Source: Vibrio toranzoniae
GTDB taxonomy: Bacteria > Pseudomonadota > Gammaproteobacteria > Enterobacterales > Vibrionaceae
Assembly: GCF_024347655.1 (NCBI RefSeq)
Contig: NZ_AP025514.1
Coordinates: forward strand, 372,001 to 436,000
Direction of reading: 5' to 3'
DNA: 64,000 nucleotides
In this document: piece after piece, positions 1 to 7,349 of the stretch
Numbering within the stretch: the first letter of the stretch is position 1
Layout of the letters: each line of letters opens with the position of its first letter
Notes under the pieces: generated by a model
What the model saw: the letters and a program-made list of their open reading frames with translations, nothing else
The model's database searches: none
What the model was told of the DNA's origin: nothing
Translations under genes and position numbers: made by a program

Positions 1-464
1 ATCTCCTTGCCGACGTGCGGCTTGCCTTGCATTCATTGAACGTAGATAAAGCTCATATAAAGATTAGTATCTGATTCTGCAGATAGTCAACTACTTACCT
101 AAACTTCATCTTGAGGAACAGCGCCATATCGTTGTCGATGAATATGGCGTATTCGTTTGAGAGCAGCAATCTGCTACCTATAGATTAACCATGATTTTTT
201 TACAGTTTGATTGCACTAGCGAAAACAGAAAAAAAGCATGAAATCATCGCCTTTAGGCGTGACCTAAATCACAGCATCGAGTAAGATTAGCGACCTTTTT
301 CTGCACCATTTCCTCAAGATATTTATTATCTAGAGTGCACTTAAAAAGTGGCTGCAAACTAGGCGTTTTTGGCTATATTTTCAGTTCGGGAGTGAGAACG
401 CTCGTGTTTAAAAATGCAGTTAAAAAAGACCAAATTCCAACTATAAGATTGAGGTAGTCGATTC
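1..464. other. Upstream region of rapA, no identified gene
   Basis: No complete gene is visible here. Two short open stretches exist on the plus strand. Bases 3-74 (frame 3) are open from the window edge to a TGA, and bases 68-160 (frame 2) run 30 codons after a stop, ending in a segment reading HIVVDEYGVFV. Either could be the tail or remnant of an upstream gene; I cannot identify a family. An 8-bp inverted repeat (CGCCATAT/ATATGGCG) lies at 122-149 without a T-tract. The rest is AT-rich promoter-like DNA leading into rapA. Confidence 0.4.
258..273. promoter_or_regulatory. Candidate CRP box upstream of rapA
   Basis: The sequence CGTGA-N6-TCACA matches the TGTGA-N6-TCACA CRP consensus at 9 of 10 positions. 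It lies about 190 bp before the rapA start codon, in DNA without a gene. The match is seen directly; CRP binding is inferred. Confidence 0.4.
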
Positions 465-3374
465 ATGACATTTGCTTTGGGGCAACGCTGGATAAGCGAT
501 ACGGAGAGCGATTTAGGTTTAGGTACCGTTGTAGCAATGGATGCTCGCACAGTGACACTAATGTTTGCAGCGTCAGAAGAAAACCGTGTCTATGCACGTA
601 CTGATGCTCCCGTAACCCGAGTAACGTTTAATGTAGGCGATGTCATCGAATGCCAAGAAGGTTGGTCTCTGTCTGTCGAAGAAGTTATCGAAGACAAAGG
701 ACTGTTAACCTACTTAGGTACTCGCGAAGATACCCAAGAAACAGAAGTCGCTCTGCGTGAGATCTTCTTAAGCAACCAGATCCGTTTTAACAAGCCACAA
801 GATAAACTGTACGCAGGTCAAATCGACCGTATGGATAATTTTGTGTTGCGTTACCGCGCGCTAAGTAATCAATACCAACAACACAAGAGCCCAATGCGCG
901 GCCTGTGTGGTATGCGTGCAGGCTTAATTCCTCATCAGCTGTACATTGCTCATGAAGTCGGTCGCCGTCATGCTCCACGTGTTTTACTGGCCGATGAAGT
1001 TGGCTTAGGTAAAACCATCGAAGCGGGTATGATCATCCACCAACAGGTCTTGTCTGGCCGTGCTGAACGTATTCTGATTGTGGTGCCTGAAACTCTGCAA
1101 CACCAATGGTTAGTAGAGATGATGCGCCGTTTCAACCTGCACTTCTCTATCTTTGATGAAGAGCGTTGCATCGAATCTTTTGCTGAATCAGATAACCCAT
1201 TTGATACTCAGCAATACGTTTTGTGTTCTCTGGATTTCCTACGTAAGAGCCGCAAGCGTTACGAGCAAGCACTTGAAGGTGAGTGGGACTTGTTGGTTGT
1301 CGATGAAGCGCACCACCTTGAGTGGAGCCAAGACAAACCAAGCCGTGAATACCAAGTGGTGGAAGGCTTAGCTGAAAACACCTCTGGTGTACTACTGCTA
1401 ACCGCAACCCCAGAGCAATTGGGTCGTGAGAGTCACTTTGCACGTCTGCGCCTGCTGGATCCTGATCGCTTCTACGACTTCGAAGCCTTTGTTGAAGAAG
1501 AAGACCAATACGCACCGGTTGCTGATGCCGTAACAGCGCTATTCTCTGGCGTGAAGCTTGAAAACAGTGCGAAGAATCAGATTACCGAGTTGCTTTCTGA
1601 GCAAGATGTTGAGCCTCTATTCCGCGTTATTGAAGGTGATAGCAGCGAAGAAGAGCAAGCAATAGCTCGCCAAGAATTGATTGATAACCTTATGGACCGC
1701 CATGGTACCGGTCGTGTTCTTTTCAGAAACACACGTGCTGCTATCAAAGGCTTCCCTAAGCGTAACGTAAACCTACTGCCGATGGACATTCCAACGCAGT
1801 ACACAACGTCGATGCGTGTATCGGGCATGATCGGTGGCAAGATGGCACCAGAAGCTCGTGCAATGAAGATGCTGTATCCAGAAGAGATCTTCCAAGAGTT
1901 TGAAGGTGAAGACTCAAGCTGGTGGCAGTTCGATTCACGTGTGAATTGGTTGATTGAAAAGATCCAAGACAAGCGCAGCGAAAAGATCTTAGTGATCGCT
2001 TCGCGTGCGAGTACTGCTTTGCAATTAGAGCAAGCACTGCGTGAGCGTGAAGGTGTGCGTGCCACCGTATTCCACGAAGGCATGTCGATTCTAGAGCGTG
2101 ATAAAGCGGCGGCTTACTTTGCTCAAGAAGAGGGCGGCGCTCAGGTTCTTATCTGTAGTGAAATTGGCTCTGAAGGTCGTAACTTCCAGTTCGCGAACCA
2201 GCTAGTAATGTTCGATCTTCCGTTCAACCCAGACTTGCTTGAACAACGTATTGGTCGTTTAGACCGTATAGGTCAACTGCGTGACATCGACATTCATGTC
2301 CCTTACCTAAAAGGCACATCACAGGCGATTCTAGCGCGTTGGTTTGATGAAGGTCTGAACGCATTTGCAGAGACTTGCCCAACAGGTCGCACGGTTTACG
2401 ACAAGTACTCTGATGTACTGATTGAAATGCTGGCTTCTGGTAATACAGAACAGCTTGATGAAGTGATTGAAGAGTCTGCCAAGCTAAACCAAAGCCTAAA
2501 AGCGGATCTAGAAAAAGGCCGAGATCGCCTACTCGAGATGCACTCAAACGGTGGCGACAAAGCGCACGACATTGCAGAGAAGATTGCATCGACTGATGGT
2601 GATACTAACCTAGTGACGTTTGCACTGAGCTTGTTCGACACGATTGGTTTGAACCAAGACGACAAGGGTGAAAATGCGCTAGTCGTGACACCATCTGAGC
2701 ACATGATGGTACCAAGCTACCCTGGCTTACCTTACGAAGGCGCAACCATCACGTTCGACCGTGATACAGCCCTTTCTCGTGAAGACATGAACTTCATCAG
2801 CTGGGAACACCCAATGATTCAGGGCGGTATTGATCTGCTATTGAGTGAAGGTGTGGGTGCGTCAGCGGTATCACTGCTTAAAAACAAAGCGCTGCCAGTA
2901 GGTACTATCCTGCTTGAGCTGGTTTACCTTGTGGATGCACAAGCACCGAAACGCAGCGGTATTAGCCAATTCCTGCCTAAAACGCCAATTCGTTTGATGA
3001 TGGATGGTCGCGGTAATGATCTATCTGCTCAGGTTGAGTTTGATAGCTTTAACCGTCAGCTAAGCCCTGTAAACCGTCACTTAGCGAGCAAGCTAGTGAA
3101 TTCGGTACAAGGCGAGATTCACAAGCTAATCGAAGCGGGTGAAACGCATGTACTGCCGAAGGTTGAAGAAGTGCGTCAGCAAGCTCAGAAAGATATGCAA
3201 ACTAACTTAAACGGTGAATTAGAGCGCCTACAAGCACTGAAAGCGGTGAACCCGAATATTCGTGATGAAGAGCTTGAGGTTATCGAAGCTCAAATCAATG
3301 AACTGACAGGTTATATCAGCAAAGCTCAGGTTCAGCTGGATTCATTACGTTTGATTGTGGTTTCTCACAACTAG
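465..3374 (+). CDS. rapA: RNA polymerase-associated ATPase RapA (HepA)
   Basis: RapA is a Swi2/Snf2-family ATPase that binds RNA polymerase and helps recycle it after transcription. The 969-residue length matches the family (968 in E. coli). An N-terminal Tudor-like region (about 1-110) precedes the helicase core. Walker A is ADEVGLGKT near residues 176-184 and the DEAH box is at 280-283. The second RecA-like lobe carries the [11 protein letters not shown] arginine-finger motif. The ATG at 465 follows a GAGGTAG ribosome-binding site. rapA is monocistronic and ends in a strong hairpin terminator; rluA, its neighbour in E. coli, lies 1.5 kb downstream. Identification is firm. Confidence 0.97.
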   Translation: MTFALGQRWISDTESDLGLGTVVAMDARTVTLMFAASEENRVYARTDAPVTRVTFNVGDVIECQEGWSLSVEEVIEDKGLLTYLGTREDTQETEVALREIFLSNQIRFNKPQDKLYAGQIDRMDNFVLRYRALSNQYQQHKSPMRGLCGMRAGLIPHQLYIAHEVGRRHAPRVLLADEVGLGKTIEAGMIIHQQVLSGRAERILIVVPETLQHQWLVEMMRRFNLHFSIFDEERCIESFAESDNPFDTQQYVLCSLDFLRKSRKRYEQALEGEWDLLVVDEAHHLEWSQDKPSREYQVVEGLAENTSGVLLLTATPEQLGRESHFARLRLLDPDRFYDFEAFVEEEDQYAPVADAVTALFSGVKLENSAKNQITELLSEQDVEPLFRVIEGDSSEEEQAIARQELIDNLMDRHGTGRVLFRNTRAAIKGFPKRNVNLLPMDIPTQYTTSMRVSGMIGGKMAPEARAMKMLYPEEIFQEFEGEDSSWWQFDSRVNWLIEKIQDKRSEKILVIASRASTALQLEQALREREGVRATVFHEGMSILERDKAAAYFAQEEGGAQVLICSEIGSEGRNFQFANQLVMFDLPFNPDLLEQRIGRLDRIGQLRDIDIHVPYLKGTSQAILARWFDEGLNAFAETCPTGRTVYDKYSDVLIEMLASGNTEQLDEVIEESAKLNQSLKADLEKGRDRLLEMHSNGGDKAHDIAEKIASTDGDTNLVTFALSLFDTIGLNQDDKGENALVVTPSEHMMVPSYPGLPYEGATITFDRDTALSREDMNFISWEHPMIQGGIDLLLSEGVGASAVSLLKNKALPVGTILLELVYLVDAQAPKRSGISQFLPKTPIRLMMDGRGNDLSAQVEFDSFNRQLSPVNRHLASKLVNSVQGEIHKLIEAGETHVLPKVEEVRQQAQKDMQTNLNGELERLQALKAVNPNIRDEELEVIEAQINELTGYISKAQVQLDSLRLIVVSHN

Positions 3375-3400
3375 TTTGAATTAGCGAAATGCTTCAACGA

Positions 3401-3434
3401 AATAAGGCCTTCATGATGAAGGCCTTATTTTTAT
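3401..3434 (+). terminator. rapA terminator
   Basis: A 13-bp perfect inverted repeat (AATAAGGCCTTCA with a 3-nt loop) is followed by T-rich sequence. It lies 27 bp after the rapA stop codon and between two convergent genes, so it may also stop transcripts from the Nramp-like gene. Confidence 0.85.
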
Positions 3435-3483
3435 CTAGCGTTTGAAAAGTGTTTGGGGTGTTGAAGGTGTAATGGCAGAGGAA

Positions 3484-4761
3484 TTACATTAACCACTTCC
3501 ACCAAACAAATACCGCTAGGAAACCAAATAGGTAAACAAGACCCGCGACAGACAACCATTTTAATTTGGTGCCAATGGCTAGCGCTTCAGGAAGCTTAGC
3601 TTTGCTTACCAAAATGAAGTTAAGCAGCGCGAAGAACGGTGTTGTTGCAAACGCAAGCACCATCGCAAAATCAAGCATTGTCATCAATGCGGCACTGAAG
3701 AACATCACAATTGCGAGTGCTGTGATAGATACGATAACGATCCAACCCTGTAGCATTTTTGGGCTGCTTTCTTTTTTAAGCAATAGACGTTGTGATTCAG
3801 CAAGCACGCGTGAGTAGCCATCGATAACGGTAATCGTACTACCAAAGATACAGAAGAAAGCGATAAGAGCGATCAGTGGACGAGACCATTCCCCAATGGT
3901 AGAGGCGTAAATGCCGACTAATTGGTGAGTGAAGCCAACGCCAGAACGAGACAATTCAACACCTGAACCGTGAAGGACCAGAGCGCCTAAAGCAACAAAT
4001 ACCAGTGCCAGTAATGCCGTGCCAATATAACCTATGTTGAAGTCGAACAGCGCTGATTGAGCGGTTACTTCTTGTTTCTCTTTTTGGCTCTTTAGCCACA
4101 TTGAGGTGATGCTTGATATCTCGATAGGCGCCGGCATCCAACCCATGGTTACCACGATAAAGCCGATAGCAGCCAATGACCAAGGCGACGGCGGAACAAA
4201 AGCCGCGTCAGGTTCGACTGGAGAGCCGATAGCAATAGCAACGGCAGCCAAGGTTGTGATGGTCAGGATCGCCATGATCGCTTTAGATAGCGTATCAAGC
4301 GCGCGATAATGGCCAGCAAACAGAATGATCAAACAGGTTGCTAGTACGATCATGCAAAGCGTGCTGATCGCTAGATCAAAAGGAACGAAGTAGCTAAGTA
4401 GGCTCGCACTGAATAGTAACAAAGCGGCCGTGTTCACGACGGCGGAAATGGTGCTCAGTATCGAAAAGATCACTAGATATGGGCGGCCTAGGTTAGAGTA
4501 ACCTTCAACTAAACTTTGACCTGTGCCTAGCGTATATTGGATGCCAGCTCTAAAAAATGGATACTTAAATATATTAACGAGGATAATAAGAGCAGCGAGC
4601 TGCCAGCCATAAATGGCACCTGCTTTGGTTGAGGCAACTAAATGAGAGCCTCCCACCGCCGCCGCAGCCATCATAATGCCTGGGCCAAGAGACTTAATTA
4701 AGCTTGATAGGGGAGTAGAGGTTTGTGCTTTTTTTGTGGTTGTTTTAACCGTATTTTCCAT
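3484..4761 (-). CDS. Divergent Nramp-related membrane transporter
   Basis: This 425-residue protein has about eleven hydrophobic segments and the overall layout of Nramp/SLC11 divalent-metal transporters (LeuT fold). A GPG start to the first helix is present near residues 26-28. The canonical DPGN metal-binding motif of helix 1 is absent: the equivalent stretch reads AAAAVGGSH (about 32-40). The helix 6 MPH motif is replaced by MGWMPAPIE. The residues that select Mn/Fe in characterised members are therefore missing, and the substrate cannot be named. It is monocistronic, convergent with rapA and divergent from rluA. Family membership is fairly sure; function is not. Confidence 0.75.
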   Translation of the reverse strand: MENTVKTTTKKAQTSTPLSSLIKSLGPGIMMAAAAVGGSHLVASTKAGAIYGWQLAALIILVNIFKYPFFRAGIQYTLGTGQSLVEGYSNLGRPYLVIFSILSTISAVVNTAALLLFSASLLSYFVPFDLAISTLCMIVLATCLIILFAGHYRALDTLSKAIMAILTITTLAAVAIAIGSPVEPDAAFVPPSPWSLAAIGFIVVTMGWMPAPIEISSITSMWLKSQKEKQEVTAQSALFDFNIGYIGTALLALVFVALGALVLHGSGVELSRSGVGFTHQLVGIYASTIGEWSRPLIALIAFFCIFGSTITVIDGYSRVLAESQRLLLKKESSPKMLQGWIVIVSITALAIVMFFSAALMTMLDFAMVLAFATTPFFALLNFILVSKAKLPEALAIGTKLKWLSVAGLVYLFGFLAVFVWWKWLM

Positions 4762-4919
4762 TATTTTTCCTTTAATGCTGACTTCTTATTTTCCTTTCCC
4801 CTATCAATACCATGTTTTGTAAGGCCGTCAACTTTTATGTACGAAAATGTTGAAAATCGTATTTATAAATAAACGAGTTAAGCATAATTTATTTATTCAC
4901 CAGCAATTAAGAGGCTCTA

Positions 4920-5654
4920 ATGGCGTTAGAAGAGTACACACCACCACGTGAACCGTGGATTGATATTGTTTATCAAGATGACGATATTCTTGTGGTGAAC
5001 AAGCCAGCAGGTCTGCTTTCGGTGCCGGGGAGATTACCAGAGCATTACGACAGTATGTGGAGTCGGTTGGTCGAGGAGTTTGCTGATATTCAAGTCGTGC
5101 ATCGATTGGACATGTCGACATCGGGGTTAATGCTGCTCGCTAAACACAAACAAGCTGAGCGCCATTTGAAGAAGCAGTTCCAATATCGACTGACCCATAA
5201 GCTCTATTACGCACGAGTATGGGGAAAGGTGGAAGGAAAGGAAGGCGTGATCGACCTTCCACTTATTTGTGATTGGCCAAACCGCCCTAGGCAGAAAGTG
5301 TGTTTTGACGAGGGCAAGCCATCACAGACTCGGTATGTGGTGGAGCAAGAAGAGGCTCAAACCACCTTGTTGAAGTTACTACCGATTACCGGTCGTTCTC
5401 ATCAGTTGCGTGTGCATTGTATGGAAATAGGGAATCCAATTGTGGGCGACGAGTTTTATGCAACGCCTGAAGCGTTTGAGTATAGCGATCGGCTGGCTTT
5501 GCATGCGTGTGAACTGAGCTTCTATCATCCGGCGAATAATCAACGGTTCAAAGCCTTTGTTCCTTGCGAGTTTTATCCTCAAGCTTCACCACAAATTGAA
5601 CAGCACTTTGAAATTGCGCCAGAGCTTCCAGACTACAGTAAGCTAAAAGCTTAG
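4920..5654 (+). CDS. rluA: Dual-specificity rRNA/tRNA pseudouridine synthase RluA
   Basis: RluA converts uridine to pseudouridine at position 746 of 23S rRNA and position 32 of several tRNAs. The 244-residue protein carries the catalytic HRLD motif (VVHRLDMSTSGLMLLAK, about 60-76) with its nucleophilic aspartate, plus the downstream ITGRSHQLRVH motif typical of the RluA family. There is no N-terminal S4 domain, which fits RluA rather than RluC or RluD. The ATG follows an AAGAGG ribosome-binding site. The next gene starts 37 bp downstream on the same strand, so the two may be cotranscribed. The rapA-rluA linkage is also found in E. coli. Confidence 0.93.
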   Translation: MALEEYTPPREPWIDIVYQDDDILVVNKPAGLLSVPGRLPEHYDSMWSRLVEEFADIQVVHRLDMSTSGLMLLAKHKQAERHLKKQFQYRLTHKLYYARVWGKVEGKEGVIDLPLICDWPNRPRQKVCFDEGKPSQTRYVVEQEEAQTTLLKLLPITGRSHQLRVHCMEIGNPIVGDEFYATPEAFEYSDRLALHACELSFYHPANNQRFKAFVPCEFYPQASPQIEQHFEIAPELPDYSKLKA

Positions 5655-5691
5655 AATAAGACCATTCAATCGACTGAACCAAGGAAGTACA

Positions 5692-6654
5692 ATGCCGAAG
5701 TTGAAAGTGGTTTTTCTCGACCGAGCCACCATCCCATCTCAAATTACTTTAAAACCTCTTAGCTTTGAGCATCAGTGGGTTGAGTATAATTTCACCGCGC
5801 CAGAGCAAGTGTCTGAGCGAATTGAGGGGGCGGATGTAGTCATCACCAATAAGGTCGTGCTCAACGAGAGTAACCTGCAGCAAGCGCAACAACTCAAGCT
5901 CATTGCTGTTTCAGCGACGGGTGTGAATAACGTTGATGTTGATTACTGCAATGAGAAAAACATAGCAGTGGCTAATATCCAAGGTTATGCGACTCAATCG
6001 GTGCCCGAACATGTTATCGCGATGCTATTTGCGTTAAAGCGTAACCTCGTCGGTTACCACCAAGATATTGAAGCGGGAGCGTGGCAGAAGGACAAGCAGT
6101 TCTGTTTCTTTACTCACCCGATACAAGACGTGGCGGGGAGTACATTGGGTTTAATGGGCAGTGGCAGCTTAGGGCAAGCCACCGCGGTTCTTGCAAAAGC
6201 CATTGGCATGAACGTCATCTTTGCTGAGCGTAAAGGGGCTGAATCTTGTCGAGAAGGTTACTTGCCTTTTGAGGTTGTGTTACAGCAAGCGGATGTGATC
6301 AGCTTACACTGCCCATTGACTGAAGCGACTCGAAATCTGATCTCGAAACAAGAGCTAGCAATGATGAAACCAAGCGCGGTACTAATTAATGCTGGGCGTG
6401 GTGGATTAGTGGATGAGCAAGCCTTAGTGGAGGCTCTGAAAAGTCATGAGATTGCTGGCGCGGGGATGGATGTATTCACACAAGAACCGGCAGACAACTC
6501 GAATCCACTGTTAGCTAACAGTCGCTTACCTAATTTACTGCTGACACCTCACGTGGCATGGGGTAGCGATAGCTCCATTCAAAAGCTGTCTGATATCTTA
6601 ATGGATAACATCGATGAGTTTGTTGCGGGTAAGCCACAAAATCTTGTTGGTTAA
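5692..6654 (+). CDS. D-2-hydroxyacid dehydrogenase (HprA-like)
   Basis: This 320-residue protein belongs to the NAD(P)-dependent D-isomer 2-hydroxyacid dehydrogenases and most resembles glycerate/hydroxypyruvate reductases. A Rossmann glycine motif (GLMGSGSLGQA) occurs near 152-162, and the catalytic segments NAGRGGLVDE and LLTPHVAW supply the expected Arg, Glu and His. The start follows an AAGGAAG ribosome-binding site 37 bp after rluA, suggesting a shared transcript. A bidirectional terminator follows. The exact substrate (hydroxypyruvate, glyoxylate or another 2-oxoacid) cannot be settled from sequence. Confidence 0.87.
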   Translation: MPKLKVVFLDRATIPSQITLKPLSFEHQWVEYNFTAPEQVSERIEGADVVITNKVVLNESNLQQAQQLKLIAVSATGVNNVDVDYCNEKNIAVANIQGYATQSVPEHVIAMLFALKRNLVGYHQDIEAGAWQKDKQFCFFTHPIQDVAGSTLGLMGSGSLGQATAVLAKAIGMNVIFAERKGAESCREGYLPFEVVLQQADVISLHCPLTEATRNLISKQELAMMKPSAVLINAGRGGLVDEQALVEALKSHEIAGAGMDVFTQEPADNSNPLLANSRLPNLLLTPHVAWGSDSSIQKLSDILMDNIDEFVAGKPQNLVG

Positions 6655-6696
6655 TTGAGGTTGTATTCAGCAGTCTGTGCTTGATGAAGTAGAAAT

Positions 6697-6727
6697 AAAA
6701 AAGGTTGGCTTTTAGGCCAACCTTTTT
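6697..6727. terminator. Bidirectional terminator between dehydrogenase and usp genes
   Basis: AAAAAGGTTGGC and GCCAACCTTTTT form a 12-bp stem with A and T tracts on both sides, so it can work in both directions between the convergent genes. A terminator with the same GGTTGGC core follows leuD at 28028. Confidence 0.85.
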
Positions 6728-6783
6728 AAGTCTTTTATTTCAGCTCGACAGGGCTTATTAGATTACTAGCTTATTAGCTAGGA

Positions 6784-6807
6784 GCCATTAGCCATTAGCC
6801 ATTAGCC
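6784..6807. repeat. Short tandem repeat (GCCATTA)3
   Basis: Three perfect copies of a 7-bp unit plus a partial fourth lie at the 3' end of the usp gene; the third copy contains the stop codon (TAA on the minus strand). It looks like replication slippage. Loss or gain of units downstream of the stop would not alter the protein. Confidence 0.75.
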
Positions 6808-7239
6808 TTGAGGCTTAACTACCAATACATTGATTGGCGAGTTCTGTACCACTTTGCTCGCAACAGAACCAAGCATAACTTTGTCAATTTTTGAACGCTT
6901 ATGACTCGGCATCACGATAAGGTCGGCGCCAAGCTTTTCTGCGTAATCTAGAATTGTGGTGTAAGCCTTGCCTTCGGCAACGTGAACCTTATACACCACA
7001 TTATCGTCGATGTGCTTGTTTGCAAACTCTTTGAGCTGATTTTTAACATCAATCTTCATTTGGTTCGCCGCATCTTTCGGGAAGTAAGATGCAACCATTG
7101 ACATGTGAATGCCTGGTAGTACGTTTAAAATGTGGATTTCAGCATTACTGTGTTTTGCGTGCCATACCGCTAGCTCGACTGCTTTATCAGAAAAGCCTTT
7201 GTCGTTAAGATCGACAGGAACAAGGATTTGTTTATACAT
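6802..7239 (-). CDS. Universal stress protein, UspA family
   Basis: This 145-residue cytoplasmic protein has the single-domain Usp fold. It starts MYKQILVPVDLND and ends with the conserved nucleotide-site segment MLGSVASKVV followed by SPINVLVVKP. The usual GxxG before that segment is degenerate (PSHKRSKIDKVMLGS), so ATP binding is uncertain. It lies 110 bp downstream of the fused TRAP permease on the same strand. That arrangement resembles Halomonas teaABC-teaD, where the Usp protein TeaD modulates the TRAP transporter. A similar role here is inferred from context. Confidence 0.88.
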   Translation of the reverse strand: MYKQILVPVDLNDKGFSDKAVELAVWHAKHSNAEIHILNVLPGIHMSMVASYFPKDAANQMKIDVKNQLKEFANKHIDDNVVYKVHVAEGKAYTTILDYAEKLGADLIVMPSHKRSKIDKVMLGSVASKVVQNSPINVLVVKPQG

Positions 7240-7349
7240 GTCTTCGTCTCATTTTAAGCAGCGCCCAGTCGTATTCCCTAAGCGCTGTCATTATCTTTTC
7301 CATGTAATCAAAAAGCCAAATAGAGTTGAGCGCTACCTGGCTCTATCCA

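Noticed and set aside
359..550. 63-codon minus-strand frame across the rapA start
   Set aside because: It overlaps rapA and its ribosome-binding site in antisense with no start signal.
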